DNA from: Pseudonocardia abyssalis
GTDB taxonomy: Bacteria > Actinomycetota > Actinomycetes > Mycobacteriales > Pseudonocardiaceae
Length of the DNA stretch: 64,000 nucleotides
Assembly: GCF_019263705.2 (NCBI RefSeq)
Contig: NZ_JADQDK010000001.1
Location: 3,658,001-3,722,000 of the forward strand
Direction: 5' to 3'
Shown: in pieces, positions 51,566 through 60,661 of the stretch
Position numbering within the stretch: position 1 is the stretch's first letter
Layout: each line of letters begins with the position of its first letter
Program-made: the position numbers and the translations under genes
The notes under the pieces: model-generated
The model's input: only the letters and a program-made list of their open reading frames with translations
Told to the model about the DNA's origin: nothing
The model's database searches: none

Positions 51566-52921
51566 GTGTCCACCAGCACCGAGTCAACCACTCCAGGGAC
51601 AGGGCCCGCTCCGAAGCGGGACCGCACCCACTACCTCTACATCGCCGTGATCATCGCCGTCGTCCTCGGTGTGGCCGTGGGCATCGTCGCACCCGACTTC
51701 GCCAAGTCGCTCAAGCCGATCGGTTCGAGCTTCGTCGACCTGATCAAGATGATGATCTCCCCGATCATCTTCTGCACCATCGTGCTCGGCATCGGGGCGG
51801 TCAAGCAGGCGGCCAAGGTGGGCAAGGTCGGGGCGATCGCGCTGGGCTACTTCCTGACGATGTCGACGGCGGCGCTGGGCATCGGCCTGATCGTCGGCAA
51901 CATCGTGCAGCCCGGCTCCGGCCTGGTCCTGCCCGACGAGCCCTACGAGGTCACCGAGAGCGAGGGCCTCGACCTCATCCCCGACACCCTGGTGTCGCCG
52001 CTGGTGGGCACCAGCGTGCTGCAGACGCTGTTCGTGGCGCTGCTCGTCGGCTTCGCGGTGCAGGCACTGGGCACCAAGGGCGAGCCGATCCTGCGCGGCA
52101 TCGGGTACTTCCAGAAGCTGGTCTTCAAGATCCTGACGATGATCCTGTGGCTCGCCCCGATCGGCGCGTTCGGCGCGATCGCGGCGGTCGTCGGCGAGAC
52201 CGGCTGGGCCGCGGTCGGTGCGCTGCTGCAGATCATGCTCGGCTTCTACCTCACCTGCGCGCTGTTCGTCTTCGGCATCCTGGGCCTGGTGCTGCGTCTC
52301 GGCGCCGGGATCAACATCTTCACGCTGCTCAAGTACCTGGGCCGCGAGTTCCTGCTGATCGTCTCGACCTCGTCGTCGGAGTCGGCCCTGCCGCGGCTCA
52401 TCGCGAAGATGGAGCACCTGGGCGTCTCCCGCCCGGTCGTCGGCATCACTGTGCCCACCGGTTACTCGTTCAACCTCGACGGCACCGCCATCTACCTGAC
52501 GATGGCGTCGCTGTTCATCGCCACCGCGCAGGGCTCGCCGCTCGCACTGGGGGAGCAGATCTCGTTGCTGGTGTTCATGATCGTCGCGTCGAAGGGCGCC
52601 GCGGGCGTCACCGGTGCCGGTCTCGCCACGCTGGCCGCCGGCCTGCAGTCGCACCGTCCCGACCTGGTCGACGGCGTCGGCCTGATCGTCGGCATCGACC
52701 GGTTCATGTCCGAGGCCCGCGCGGTCACCAACTTCGCCGGCAACGCCGTCGCGACCGTGCTCATCGGGCACTGGGTCGGCGAGTTCGACCGCGCCAAGGC
52801 CGACCGCGTCTTCGCCGGTCAGGACCCGTTCGACGAGGCCACGATGGTCGACGACGACCACGACCCGGCCGACAGCGCGCCGCCGTCGCTGACCAAGGAC
52901 ACCGCGGGCTCGCAGACCTGA
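51566..52921 (+). CDS. dctA: Dicarboxylate/amino acid:cation symporter (DctA family)
   Basis: 451 residues with the eight-helix, two-hairpin DAACS pattern. Hallmarks are SSFVDLIKMMISPIIFCTIV, the serine-rich hairpin VSTSSSESALP (about 262-272), VPTGYSFNLDGTAIYLTMAS and GIDRFMSEARAVTNFAGNAVAT (in parts), which bind sodium and substrate. It imports C4-dicarboxylates or acidic amino acids. GTG 51566 has GAAGGGG at a good distance. It is divergent from the two-component genes that probably control it, and a strong terminator follows. Confidence 0.93.
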   Translation: MSTSTESTTPGTGPAPKRDRTHYLYIAVIIAVVLGVAVGIVAPDFAKSLKPIGSSFVDLIKMMISPIIFCTIVLGIGAVKQAAKVGKVGAIALGYFLTMSTAALGIGLIVGNIVQPGSGLVLPDEPYEVTESEGLDLIPDTLVSPLVGTSVLQTLFVALLVGFAVQALGTKGEPILRGIGYFQKLVFKILTMILWLAPIGAFGAIAAVVGETGWAAVGALLQIMLGFYLTCALFVFGILGLVLRLGAGINIFTLLKYLGREFLLIVSTSSSESALPRLIAKMEHLGVSRPVVGITVPTGYSFNLDGTAIYLTMASLFIATAQGSPLALGEQISLLVFMIVASKGAAGVTGAGLATLAAGLQSHRPDLVDGVGLIVGIDRFMSEARAVTNFAGNAVATVLIGHWVGEFDRAKADRVFAGQDPFDEATMVDDDHDPADSAPPSLTKDTAGSQT

Positions 52922-52940
52922 CCGGCACCCGCCCCGCGAC

Positions 52941-52972
52941 GAACGGCCCTCCGCACGCCGGGAGGGCCGTTC
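52941..52972. terminator. Terminator after dctA
   Basis: GAACGGCCCTCC (52941-52952) and its exact complement (52961-52972) form a 12-bp stem with an 8-base loop, 20 bases after the dctA stop. Confidence 0.75.
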
Positions 52973-53102
52973 GCGCACCGGCGTCAGGGCCCTCACCAGG
53001 GGGTCGCCCGCGGCGCGGTGTGCGGTTCTGTCAGGCTGGTCGGTGAAGATGACCTGCGTCGACACCCGTCCGGGGTGGACGCACGGAGAGGAGACACCCG
53101 AG

Positions 53103-53414
53103 ATGGCACTGCCCACGCTCACCCCCGAGCAGCGCGCCGACGCCCTCAAGAAGGCGGCTGCCGCCCGCACCGCCCGCAAGGAGCTGCGCGACGCGATCGC
53201 CCGTGGCGAGGAGACGATCCCCGCGGTGCTCGACCGCGCCAAGTCCGACACGATCGTCGGGAAGACCAAGGTCGCCGACCTGCTGAAGAGCCTGCCCGGT
53301 TACGGCCCGGCCAAGGTCACGGCGCTGCTGGAGCAGACCGGCATCGACGTCTCGCGCCGCGCCGCCGGCCTCGGCGACCGTCAGCGCCAGGCGCTGCTCG
53401 ACGCCCTCAAGTAA
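53103..53414 (+). CDS. mihF: Actinobacterial integration host factor mIHF
   Basis: 103 residues. The sequence MALPTLTPEQRADALKKAAA, then ARGEETIPAVLDRA, KTKVADLLKSLPGYGPAKV (helix-two-turn-helix region) and a closing ALLDAL is the mIHF pattern. This essential nucleoid protein bends DNA and has no relation to enterobacterial IHF. ATG 53103 follows GGAGAGGAGACAC. A perfect hairpin follows the gene. In many actinobacteria mihF precedes gmk and rpoZ; here it does not, so it may be an additional copy. Confidence 0.9.
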   Translation: MALPTLTPEQRADALKKAAAARTARKELRDAIARGEETIPAVLDRAKSDTIVGKTKVADLLKSLPGYGPAKVTALLEQTGIDVSRRAAGLGDRQRQALLDALK

Positions 53415-53427
53415 GCAGCTCCACCCA

Positions 53428-53465
53428 CGCCGCCCGGCCCCGCGCACCCGCGGGGCCGGGCGGCG
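53428..53465. terminator. Terminator after mihF
   Basis: A perfect 17-bp stem (arms 53428-53444 and 53449-53465) with the loop CACC begins 13 bases after the mihF stop. It also lies just before the hydrolase gene and would insulate the two. Confidence 0.8.
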
Positions 53466-53486
53466 TGCTGTGGCAGGCTGACCGCC

Positions 53487-54356
53487 GTGGAACGCCTCGT
53501 CGACGTCGCCCCCGGTGTCCGGCTCTGGGCCGAGGACCTCCCCGCCACCGGCTCGGACCCCGCGCCCGAGCCCGTACTGCTCGTGATGGGCGCCAACGCC
53601 TCCGGGCTCACCTGGCCCGACGAGCTGGTCGCCCGGCTCGCCGAGCGCCACCGCGTGATCCGCTACGACCACCGCGACACCGGCCGCTCGACGTGGGCGT
53701 TCGACGAGCGCCCCTACGCGATCGCCGAGCTCGCCCGCGACGCCGTGGCCGTCCTCGACGCGTTCGACGTGCCGCGGGCGCACGTCGTCGGGATGTCGCT
53801 GGGCGGGGTCCTGGTACAGCTGATGCTGCTCGACGCGCCCGGGCGCGTCGCCACGGCCACGGTGTTCTGCACCGCCGCGCTCGGCGGGTACGGCTCGCCC
53901 GACCTGCCGCCGCCGTCGGCGGAGCTGCTCGCGCTCTGGGAGCACATGGCCGACCCCCGCGACGTCGACGCCGAGCTCGACTGGCGCGTCGCGCACTGGC
54001 GGCTGCTCAGCGGCACCGGCACCCCGTTCGACGCCGACGGGTTCCGCGCACTGGAGCGGCGGGTGATCGCCCACGCCGGGCGCCACGACAACACCGCCGC
54101 ACACGCCCGCGCCGCCCAGGACGGCCTCGACCGGGGCGACGAGCTCGCCGCCGTCGAGGTGCCTGTGCTGGTCGTCGAGGCGCCGGAGGACCCGATCAAC
54201 CCGCCGCCGCACTCCGGGCACCTGGCCCGGGCGCTGGGCCGCGGACGGCTGGTGCGGATCCCGGGGATGGGCCACGCGATCACGGGCACGGTGGTGGCGC
54301 CGCTGGCGGCGGCGATCCTGACGCAGACGACCGGGGCTCACGCCCCCCAGCGGTAA
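53487..54356 (+). CDS. α/β-hydrolase (methylesterase-like)
   Basis: 289 residues. The oxyanion strand VLLVMGANASGLTWP, YDHRDTGRS, the nucleophile elbow VVGMSLGGVL (Ser at about 111), the acid in VEAPEDPINPP and the histidine in GMGHAITG form a complete catalytic set. The fold is close to aclacinomycin methylesterase-like hydrolases and to pimeloyl-type esterases; the substrate is unknown. GTG 53487 comes right after the mihF terminator. Its 3' end overlaps the second response regulator by 19 bp, tail to tail. Confidence 0.85.
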   Translation: MERLVDVAPGVRLWAEDLPATGSDPAPEPVLLVMGANASGLTWPDELVARLAERHRVIRYDHRDTGRSTWAFDERPYAIAELARDAVAVLDAFDVPRAHVVGMSLGGVLVQLMLLDAPGRVATATVFCTAALGGYGSPDLPPPSAELLALWEHMADPRDVDAELDWRVAHWRLLSGTGTPFDADGFRALERRVIAHAGRHDNTAAHARAAQDGLDRGDELAAVEVPVLVVEAPEDPINPPPHSGHLARALGRGRLVRIPGMGHAITGTVVAPLAAAILTQTTGAHAPQR

Positions 54357-55006
54357 CGGCGCTCGGGACGACCGGTGCCGCCGTAGCGCTGCCGCACCAC
54401 CGCCGCCCCGGTCTCGACGAAATGCTCCAGGTAGCGCCGGGCGCTGACCCTCGACAGCTCGGTGCGCTCGGCGCACTCCGACGCGGACAGGTCGCCGTCG
54501 GCGTCGCGCAGCACCTTCTCGACGATCCGGGCGGTGGTCGACGTCAGCCCCTTCGGCAGTCGGGTGGCGACGCCGGGGCGCGAGCCGAACACGGTGTCGA
54601 TGTCGTCCTGACCCGCCCGGTCCAGCCCCGCCAGCCGCCCACGCACCCGCCCGATCCGCTCCACGTGCTGGGCCAGCACGGCCGCGTCGAAGGGCTTCAC
54701 GAGGTAGTGCGCGGCCCCGCCGTGCAGGGCCCCGGTGACGGTCACCGAGTCGTCGGCCGCGGTGATCATCAGGACGAACGGGTCGTCGGTGGCACCCGTG
54801 CGCAGCAGCCGCAGCACCTCCAGCCCGGAGACGTCGGGCAGGTAGACGTCGAGCAGCACGAGGTCCGGGCGCAGCGCCTTCGCCATCCGCAGCGCGTCGC
54901 CGCCGGTGTGCGCGACGCCCACCACGGTGCACCCGGGGATCCGGGCGACGTAGCCGCTGTGCACGCGGGCCACCATGAAGTCGTCGTCGACGACGAGCAC
55001 CTTCAT
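54338..55006 (-). CDS. CitB/DcuR-type response regulator (tct module)
   Basis: 222 residues, built like the regulator at 49135: receiver MKVLVVDDDFMVARVHSGYV, DLVLLDVYLPDVSGLEVLRL (phospho-Asp), AHYLVKPFD; then the DNA-binding end LSASECAERTELSRVSARRY and LEHFVETGAAVVRQRYGGTG. Presumed target: tctCBA, divergent from its kinase. ATG 55006 overlaps the kinase stop (ATGA). Confidence 0.9.
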   Translation of the reverse strand: MKVLVVDDDFMVARVHSGYVARIPGCTVVGVAHTGGDALRMAKALRPDLVLLDVYLPDVSGLEVLRLLRTGATDDPFVLMITAADDSVTVTGALHGGAAHYLVKPFDAAVLAQHVERIGRVRGRLAGLDRAGQDDIDTVFGSRPGVATRLPKGLTSTTARIVEKVLRDADGDLSASECAERTELSRVSARRYLEHFVETGAAVVRQRYGGTGRPERRYRWGA

Positions 55007-56580
55007 CGGTCCACCCCCGGCAGCGTCGCGGTGAACACCGCACCGTCCTCGTTGTGCACCGCGATCGTGCCACCCCGGCGCAGGCACACCTGCCGGGCGA
55101 GGGCGAGCCCCAGCCCGCGCCCACCGGGCTCCTCGGCCGCCTTCGTCGTGAAGCCGTGCCGGAACACCTCGTCGGCGAGCTCCGTCGCGACCCCGGGGCC
55201 GGAGTCGCGGACGGTGACCCGCACGCCGTCCCCGGTGCCGTCGAGCCCGGCCTCGACCCACCCGCCCGCACCCGCGGCGTCGATCGCGTTGTCGACGAGG
55301 TTGCCCAGCACCGTCACGACGTCGGCGGAGAACGCGGCGTCGCGGCGGGCGGCGGCGAGCCGGGTGCCGGCCGCGAGCCGCAGCGCGACGCCCCGCTCGG
55401 TGGCCAGGCTCGCCTTCGCCACCAGCAGGGCCGCCGCGGCCGGGTCGCCGACCCGCTCGGTGACCTCGCGCCGCCACTGCCCGGACTCCGCCACCACACC
55501 CGCGACGAACCGGCGCACCTCGTCGTGCTCGCCCAGCTCGGTGAGCCCGGCGATCGTGTGCAGCCGGTTCGCGAACTCGTGGGTCTGCGCGCGCAGGGTG
55601 TCGGTGACGTGCCGGGAGGCGTCGAGGCGGTCCTGCAGGGTGGCGAGCTCGGTGCGGTCCCGCAGCGTCACGACCGCCCCCACCTCCGTCCCGTCGACGA
55701 CGACCGGCATCCGGTTGAGCACGAGCACCCGCGCCCCGCGCAGCACGACCTGGTCCTCCCCCGCGCTCGCGCCGGTGAGGACGTCGCGCAGGCGGTCGTC
55801 GAGGGCGTCGAGCTCGGGCATGCCGCGCTCGGCGTCGGCGGGCAGGTCGAGCAGCTCGCGCGCGGCGCCGTTGAGCAGCGTCACGCGGTGCGCGGCGTCC
55901 ATGCCGACCACCCCCTCCTTGACGCCGAGCAGCATCGCCTCGCGCCGCTGCACCAGCTCGACGATCTCCGCGGGCTCCAGCCCGAGGGTCTGCCGGCGGA
56001 CCCGGCGGGCCAGCAGCAGCGACCCCACCACCCCGACGACGAGAGCGACGCCGAGCAGCACCGCGGTCCGGCCCGGCGCGGCGGCGAGCCCGGTGAGCAG
56101 CGGCGGGGCCTCGACGCGGGCCTCGACGATCCCGGCGACCGTCCCGTCGTCGGCGATCACCGGCACCTGCGCGACGACCGTGCGCCCGTCCGGGTAGCCG
56201 ACCCAGGACCGGCCGGTCACCGCGGTGCTGGCCCCCAGTTCGAACGGCCGCCCGACGTCGGCGGGGTCGGCGGCGGTGCGGACCACCAGGTCGGCGTCGG
56301 CGACGGCGATCTCGTCGGCCCCCGAGAGGTTCCGCGCGGTCGTCGCGATGCCGGGCAGCGGGCCGTACTCGCCCACCACCAGGCTCTGCCGCAGCGCCGC
56401 GGTGGCGGCGACGTCCTCGGCGACCGACAGCATCCGCCTGCCCTCGGTCTCCCGGAACGCGGCGTCGGACTGCGTCACGGCGAGCACGGCGACGGCGGCG
56501 AGGAGCAGGGCGACGATGCCGAGCTGCCACCCCAGGAACTGCCGCGCCAGCGTGCGGCGTGCGGCAGGTCGTCCGGGCAT
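55003..56580 (-). CDS. CitA/DcuS-type sensor histidine kinase (tct module)
   Basis: 525 residues. A first helix (LGIVALLLAAVAVLAV), an extracytoplasmic sensor domain (about 38-165), a second helix (AVLLGVALVVGVVGSLLLA), a PAS domain, the phospho-His box THEFANRLHTIAGLTELG (about 330) and an ATPase domain (NLVDNAIDAAG, DSGPGVA, GGRGLGLALARQV) are in the usual CitA order. It probably senses external tri- or dicarboxylates for the divergent TctCBA uptake system. ATG 56580 directly precedes a basic segment and the first helix; longer frames have no support. Confidence 0.9.
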   Translation of the reverse strand: MPGRPAARRTLARQFLGWQLGIVALLLAAVAVLAVTQSDAAFRETEGRRMLSVAEDVAATAALRQSLVVGEYGPLPGIATTARNLSGADEIAVADADLVVRTAADPADVGRPFELGASTAVTGRSWVGYPDGRTVVAQVPVIADDGTVAGIVEARVEAPPLLTGLAAAPGRTAVLLGVALVVGVVGSLLLARRVRRQTLGLEPAEIVELVQRREAMLLGVKEGVVGMDAAHRVTLLNGAARELLDLPADAERGMPELDALDDRLRDVLTGASAGEDQVVLRGARVLVLNRMPVVVDGTEVGAVVTLRDRTELATLQDRLDASRHVTDTLRAQTHEFANRLHTIAGLTELGEHDEVRRFVAGVVAESGQWRREVTERVGDPAAAALLVAKASLATERGVALRLAAGTRLAAARRDAAFSADVVTVLGNLVDNAIDAAGAGGWVEAGLDGTGDGVRVTVRDSGPGVATELADEVFRHGFTTKAAEEPGGRGLGLALARQVCLRRGGTIAVHNEDGAVFTATLPGVDR

Positions 56581-56608
56581 GTCCGCAGCCTGGCACGCGC
56601 GTGACCGA

Positions 56609-56623
56609 AACGACCACAACGAC
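56609..56623. promoter_or_regulatory. 9-bp-spaced ACGACC repeats before tctC
   Basis: ACGACC occurs at 56609-56614 and 56618-56623 in the 122-bp gap between the kinase gene and tctC. The spacing equals that of the GAACGAAA pair before dctA, so both may be response-regulator sites. Short and low in information. Confidence 0.3.
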
Positions 56624-56702
56624 CGTTGCGTCGCGAAGCGAGACACCGGGCGTGACGCCACGCACGATGACGCGGACCACACCTCGACGGAGAGGAACGG
56701 AC

Positions 56703-57692
56703 ATGCGCCCCCGGACCCTGCTGGGAGTACTCGCGGCCATCGCCGTGGTGCTGCTGGTGCCACCCCTGATCGGCACGGCCGCGGGCGGCGGTGACGGCAC
56801 CCAGCTGCGCGGGCTGCGGGTGCTCGTCCCGAACGCGCCCGGCGGCGGCTACGACATCACCGCCCGCACCGCGGCCCGCGCGATGGAGGACTCCGGCACG
56901 TCCGGCGCGGTGGAGGTGTTCAACCTCCCCGGCGCGGGCGGCACCGTCGGCCTCGGGCGCACCGTCAACGAGAGCGGCAACGACCGGCTCGTCATGTCGA
57001 TGGGGCTCGGCGTCGTCGGCGCGGTGTTCACCAACTCCTCGCCCGCCACCCTCGCCGACGTCACGCCGATCGCCCGGCTGACGCAGGAGAGCGAGATCGT
57101 CGTCGTCGGCAAGGACTCGCCGTACACCTCGATCGACCAGCTCGTCGCGGCGTGGACGGCGGACCCGGGCGCGGTGCCCGTCGGCGGCGGGTCCTCCCCC
57201 GGCGGCCCCGACCACCTCGCCCCGATGCTCATGGCCCAGGCCGTCGGGCTGGAGCCGAGCGCGGTCAACTACGTCTCCTACGACGGCGGCGGCGAGCTGC
57301 TCGCCGCGGTGCTGGGCGACAAGGTGGCGTTCGGGGTGTCCGGGCTCGGCGAGTTCGCCGAGCAGGTCGCCGCGGGCGAGCTGCGGGTCCTCGCCGTCAC
57401 CTCGGCGGAGCGCGCGCCGGGCCTCGACGCGCCGACGCTGACCGAGTCGGGCGTCGACGTCGAGTTCACGAACTGGCGCGGGATCGTCGCCCCTCCCGGG
57501 CTCGACGACGCCGCACGCGCCGAGCTGGTCGACGCCTTCACCGCCCTGCACGGCACGCCGGAGTGGGACGAGGCGCTGGCGACCAACGGCTGGGACGACG
57601 CGTTCCTGGTCGGCGACGACTTCGGCGCGTTCCTCGCGGCCGAGAACGACCGCGTGGCCGGCGTGCTGCGGGAACTGGGGCTGGTGTCATGA
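56703..57692 (+). CDS. tctC: Tripartite tricarboxylate transporter substrate-binding protein TctC
   Basis: 329 residues. A hydrophobic signal sequence (LLGVLAAIAVVLLVPPLIG) without a lipobox Cys is followed by the Bug/TctC fold: LVPNAPGGGYDITARTAARA (about 40-60), NLPGAGGTVGLGRTV, PVGGGSSPGGPDHLAPML, FGVSGLGEFAEQV and NWRGIVAPPGLDD. It binds the carboxylate outside and delivers it to TctAB. ATG 56703 follows GGAGAGGAACGG. Its stop overlaps tctB. Confidence 0.92.
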   Translation: MRPRTLLGVLAAIAVVLLVPPLIGTAAGGGDGTQLRGLRVLVPNAPGGGYDITARTAARAMEDSGTSGAVEVFNLPGAGGTVGLGRTVNESGNDRLVMSMGLGVVGAVFTNSSPATLADVTPIARLTQESEIVVVGKDSPYTSIDQLVAAWTADPGAVPVGGGSSPGGPDHLAPMLMAQAVGLEPSAVNYVSYDGGGELLAAVLGDKVAFGVSGLGEFAEQVAAGELRVLAVTSAERAPGLDAPTLTESGVDVEFTNWRGIVAPPGLDDAARAELVDAFTALHGTPEWDEALATNGWDDAFLVGDDFGAFLAAENDRVAGVLRELGLVS

Positions 57693-58198
57693 CGGTCTTG
57701 ACGAAGGACTGGCTCCGCGAGCGCTCCGAGCTGGGCGTCTCCGTGCTGCTCGGCCTGGTCGGGCTGGTGGTCGTCGTCGACAGCCTGCTCGGCTCCGAGG
57801 CCTCCACGAGCTCCGACCCGCTCGGGCCGCACGCCCTGCCGCTGCTCGTCGGCGCGCTGCTGGTGGTCCTGGCCGTGCTGCTCGCCCGCGACGTGCTCTC
57901 CGGAGGGCACGGCGAGGCGGAGGGCGGCGAGGACGTCGACCTGACGGCGCCCGCCGACAAGCGCACCGTGCTGCTGCTCGCGGGCGTGCTCGTCGCGACC
58001 GCCGCGCTGATCCCGATCCTCGGCTGGCCACTGGCCGGCATGGGTCTGTTCTGGGGCGCGACCTACGCGCTCGGCTCGCGCTCGGTCCCCCGCGATCCGC
58101 TGATCGCGGCGGGGGTCTCGCTCGTCACCTGGATCGTGTTCGACGCCCTGCTCGGCGTCGACCTGCCCGGCGGGCCGCTGATGGGGGTGTTCGGCTGA
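57689..58198 (+). CDS. tctB: Tripartite tricarboxylate transporter small membrane subunit TctB
   Basis: 169 residues with four predicted helices (VSVLLGLVGLVVVVDSLLG, LPLLVGALLVVLAVLLARDV, TVLLLAGVLVATAALIPILG, and a late AAGVSLVTWIVFDALLGVDL), the TctB layout. An acidic loop (GEAEGGEDVDLTAPADK) lies in the middle. It is the poorly conserved partner of TctA. It overlaps tctC by 4 bp, and tctA by one base (TGATG). Confidence 0.88.
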   Translation: MTVLTKDWLRERSELGVSVLLGLVGLVVVVDSLLGSEASTSSDPLGPHALPLLVGALLVVLAVLLARDVLSGGHGEAEGGEDVDLTAPADKRTVLLLAGVLVATAALIPILGWPLAGMGLFWGATYALGSRSVPRDPLIAAGVSLVTWIVFDALLGVDLPGGPLMGVFG

Positions 58199-59736
58199 TG
58201 CTCGATTCACTGAACTCGTTGATGGGCGGCTTCTCCGCCGCCCTGACGCCGGGCAACCTGCTCTTCGCCGCGATCGGCGTGCTCCTGGGCACCGCGATCG
58301 GCGTGCTCCCGGGCATCGGTCCGGCCATGGCGGTCGCGTTGCTGCTGCCCGTCACCTACGCCTTCGACCCGACCGGCGCGTTCATCCTGTTCGCCGGCAT
58401 CTACTTCGGGGCCATGTTCGGCGGCTCCACGACCTCGATCCTGCTCAACACCCCCGGCGAGTCCGCGTCGGTGATCGCGGCGATCGAGGGCAACCCGATG
58501 GCGAGGCAGGGTCGCGGGGCGCAGGCGCTCGCCGCGGCCGCGATCGGGCACTTCATCGGCGGGATCGTCGGGGCGGTCGGCATCGTGCTGCTGGCCCCGC
58601 TCGTCGCCTCGGTGGCCGTCGACATCGGCGCGCCCGACTACTTCGCGATCATGGTGCTGGCCTTCGTCGCGGTCACCGCGGTGCTGGGCACCTCGCGGGT
58701 CCGCGGGTTCGCCGCGCTGGCCATCGGCCTGACGATCGGGCTGGTCGGGCTCGACCCGATCTCCGGGCAGCCGCGGCTGACGTTCGGCGTGCCACAGCTC
58801 GCCGACGGTATCGACGTGATCATCGTCGCGGTCGGGCTGTTCGCGGTCGGCGAGGCGCTGTGGGTGGCCGCGCACCTGCGCCGCAAGAAGGACGAGGTCA
58901 TCCCGGTCGGCCGCCCGTGGCTCTCCCGCGAGGACCTGCGGCACACGTGGAAGCCGTGGCTGCGCGGCCCGTTCATCGGGTTCACGTTCGGCTCGATCCC
59001 GGCGGGCGGCGCGGAGATGTCGACGTTCATGTCGTACGTGACCGAGCGGAAGCTGTCCAGGCGGCCCGAGCTGTTCGGGAAGGGCGCGATCGAGGGCGTC
59101 GCGGGCCCGGAGGCGGCGGCCAGCGCGTCGAGTGCGGGCACGCTGTCCACGATGCTGACCCTCGGCCTGCCGACCACCGCGATCGCGGCCGTCATGCTCG
59201 CGGCGTTCCAGCAGTTCGGCATCCAGCCGGGCCCGCTGCTGTTCGTCAACGAGCCCGACCTGGTCTGGACGCTCATCGCGAGCCTGTTCATCGGCCTGGT
59301 GCTGCTGCTGGTGCTCAACCTGCCGCTCGCGCCGGTCTGGGCCAAGCTGCTGCAGATCCCGCGGCCCTACCTCTACGCCGGCATCCTGTTCTTCGCCTGC
59401 GTCGGGGCGTACGCGGTGAGCGGCCAGCCCGTCGACCTGATCGTGCTCCTGGTGATCGGCTGCATCGGGTTCCTCATGCGCCGCTACGGCCTGCCGGTGC
59501 TGCCGGCGATCATCGGCGTCATCCTCGGGCCGGACGCGGAGCTGCAGCTGCGCCGCGCCCTGCAGATCGCCGATGGTGACTGGGGCACGCTGGTCTCGAC
59601 CCCGCTGTCGGTCATCGTGTACCTGGTGATCGCGGTGCTGCTCCTGCTGCCCGCGATCCGCAAGGTCCTCGCGAGCCGACGCACCCCGCCCGCGGTGCAG
59701 GACGAGCAACAGCAGCAGGAGCCGGCGGACCGCTGA
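58198..59736 (+). CDS. tctA: Tripartite tricarboxylate transporter large membrane subunit TctA
   Basis: 512 residues, about eleven or twelve helices. Family hallmarks are [20 protein letters not shown] (about 28-47), [20 protein letters not shown] (about 70-90), [40 protein letters not shown] and [18 protein letters not shown]. It forms the cation-coupled translocation path for citrate-like substrates. It is the last gene of the tct operon and is followed by a 38-bp palindrome. Confidence 0.93.
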   Translation: MLDSLNSLMGGFSAALTPGNLLFAAIGVLLGTAIGVLPGIGPAMAVALLLPVTYAFDPTGAFILFAGIYFGAMFGGSTTSILLNTPGESASVIAAIEGNPMARQGRGAQALAAAAIGHFIGGIVGAVGIVLLAPLVASVAVDIGAPDYFAIMVLAFVAVTAVLGTSRVRGFAALAIGLTIGLVGLDPISGQPRLTFGVPQLADGIDVIIVAVGLFAVGEALWVAAHLRRKKDEVIPVGRPWLSREDLRHTWKPWLRGPFIGFTFGSIPAGGAEMSTFMSYVTERKLSRRPELFGKGAIEGVAGPEAAASASSAGTLSTMLTLGLPTTAIAAVMLAAFQQFGIQPGPLLFVNEPDLVWTLIASLFIGLVLLLVLNLPLAPVWAKLLQIPRPYLYAGILFFACVGAYAVSGQPVDLIVLLVIGCIGFLMRRYGLPVLPAIIGVILGPDAELQLRRALQIADGDWGTLVSTPLSVIVYLVIAVLLLLPAIRKVLASRRTPPAVQDEQQQQEPADR

Positions 59737-59737
59737 C

Positions 59738-59869
59738 GGCGAGTTTGCCGAAACCCCCCGGCGAGTTTGCCGCATACGCACATTGAGTTGGCCGTCCCCG
59801 CACGTGCGGGGACGGCCAACTCGGCGTGCGCCGTCGGCACACTCGTCGGGTGGGGGTGGCGAACTCGCC
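59738..59869. repeat. Cluster of short GGCGAGTTTGCCG-type repeats around a palindrome
   Basis: GGCGAGTTTGCCG occurs at 59738-59750 and 59760-59772, and the related GGCGAACTCGCC at 59858-59869. They flank the palindrome at 59785-59822 in the gap between tctA and the convergent gene. The pattern looks like a small dispersed intergenic repeat. Confidence 0.5.
59785..59822. terminator. 38-bp perfect palindrome, bidirectional terminator
   Basis: The whole 38 bp is self-complementary, with 19-bp arms and no spacer (centre CACGTG at 59801-59806 or adjacent). It lies between the convergent tctA and the gene ending at 59873, so it can end both transcripts. Confidence 0.7.
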
Positions 59870-59872
59870 GGG

Positions 59873-60661
59873 TCAGGTCGTGAGGGGCTTGCGGCCCCCG
59901 CCCGGGACCCCGGCGAAGGCCTGGGCGATCGTCAGCCACTCCGTCGCGACCGGGCCCGTGATCCGCAGGGCCGTGTCGTCGCGGTGGCGGCGCTGGGTGA
60001 CGAGCAGGCAGAAGTCCAGGGCCGGGCCGGTGACGCGGTCGGCGGCGTCCTCCGGGCCCCACTCCCACGTCTGCCCGGACGGCGCCGTGAGCTCGACACG
60101 CACCGGCACCTCGGGGACGGGGCGGTCGCGCAGCAGGTAGCTGAAGGGCAGCGCGCGCACCCCGATGTGGGCGACGTGGCGCAGCCGCCCCGTCGGCTCG
60201 CGCGTGACCCCGACGGTGTCGGCGACGTCCTGCCCGTGCGCCCAGGTCTCCATGATCCGCGCCGTCAACGAGGAAGCGGCGCTCATCGGCGGCCCGTACC
60301 AGGGCACCCGGACGCCGGGGTCGAGGTCCCGGAACACCGCGACCAGCCGCTCCCGCGCGTCGTCGAACCACGCGATGAGCGCGGACGGCTCGAGGCCCCG
60401 GTACCCCGCGGCGATCGCGTCCGGGTCGATGCCGGAGCCCGTCAGCTCCGCGAGCGCGGCCCGGAACGCGTCGGGCTCGGTGGCCGACTGCACCGCGGCC
60501 GCGTCGAAGTGCGCGAGGTGACTCACCTGGTCGCGCACGGCCCAGCCCTCGGCCGGCGTCGGGGCGTCCCAGCCGGCGTCGTCGAGCGGGGCGAGCAGCG
60601 CCCGCAGGACGGCGGTCTCGGCGGCCAGGTCGTCGGCGAGGCGGTGCATGTCGGGTGCCAT
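59873..60661 (-). CDS. DinB/MDMPI-like metal-binding protein, TIGR03084 type
   Basis: 262 residues. An N-terminal four-helix bundle with DEWx-type landmarks (VLRALLAPLDDAGWDAPTPA, then VRDQVSHLAHFD with the metal-binding His at about residue 48-51, and ARIMETWAHGQDVAD with the third His) is followed by an SCP2-like C-terminal domain (VRVELTAPSGQTWEWGPEDA). It matches the actinobacterial TIGR03084 family, whose members resemble mycothiol-dependent maleylpyruvate isomerases. The reaction is unknown. Confidence 0.82.
   Translation of the reverse strand: MAPDMHRLADDLAAETAVLRALLAPLDDAGWDAPTPAEGWAVRDQVSHLAHFDAAAVQSATEPDAFRAALAELTGSGIDPDAIAAGYRGLEPSALIAWFDDARERLVAVFRDLDPGVRVPWYGPPMSAASSLTARIMETWAHGQDVADTVGVTREPTGRLRHVAHIGVRALPFSYLLRDRPVPEVPVRVELTAPSGQTWEWGPEDAADRVTGPALDFCLLVTQRRHRDDTALRITGPVATEWLTIAQAFAGVPGGGRKPLTT

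Noticed and set aside
53018..56197. 1059-codon frame on + across mihF, the hydrolase and the second two-component pair
   Set aside because: It overlaps four genes with clear domains, and its own translation turns from Arg/Pro-rich to Ser/Thr-rich without any domain.
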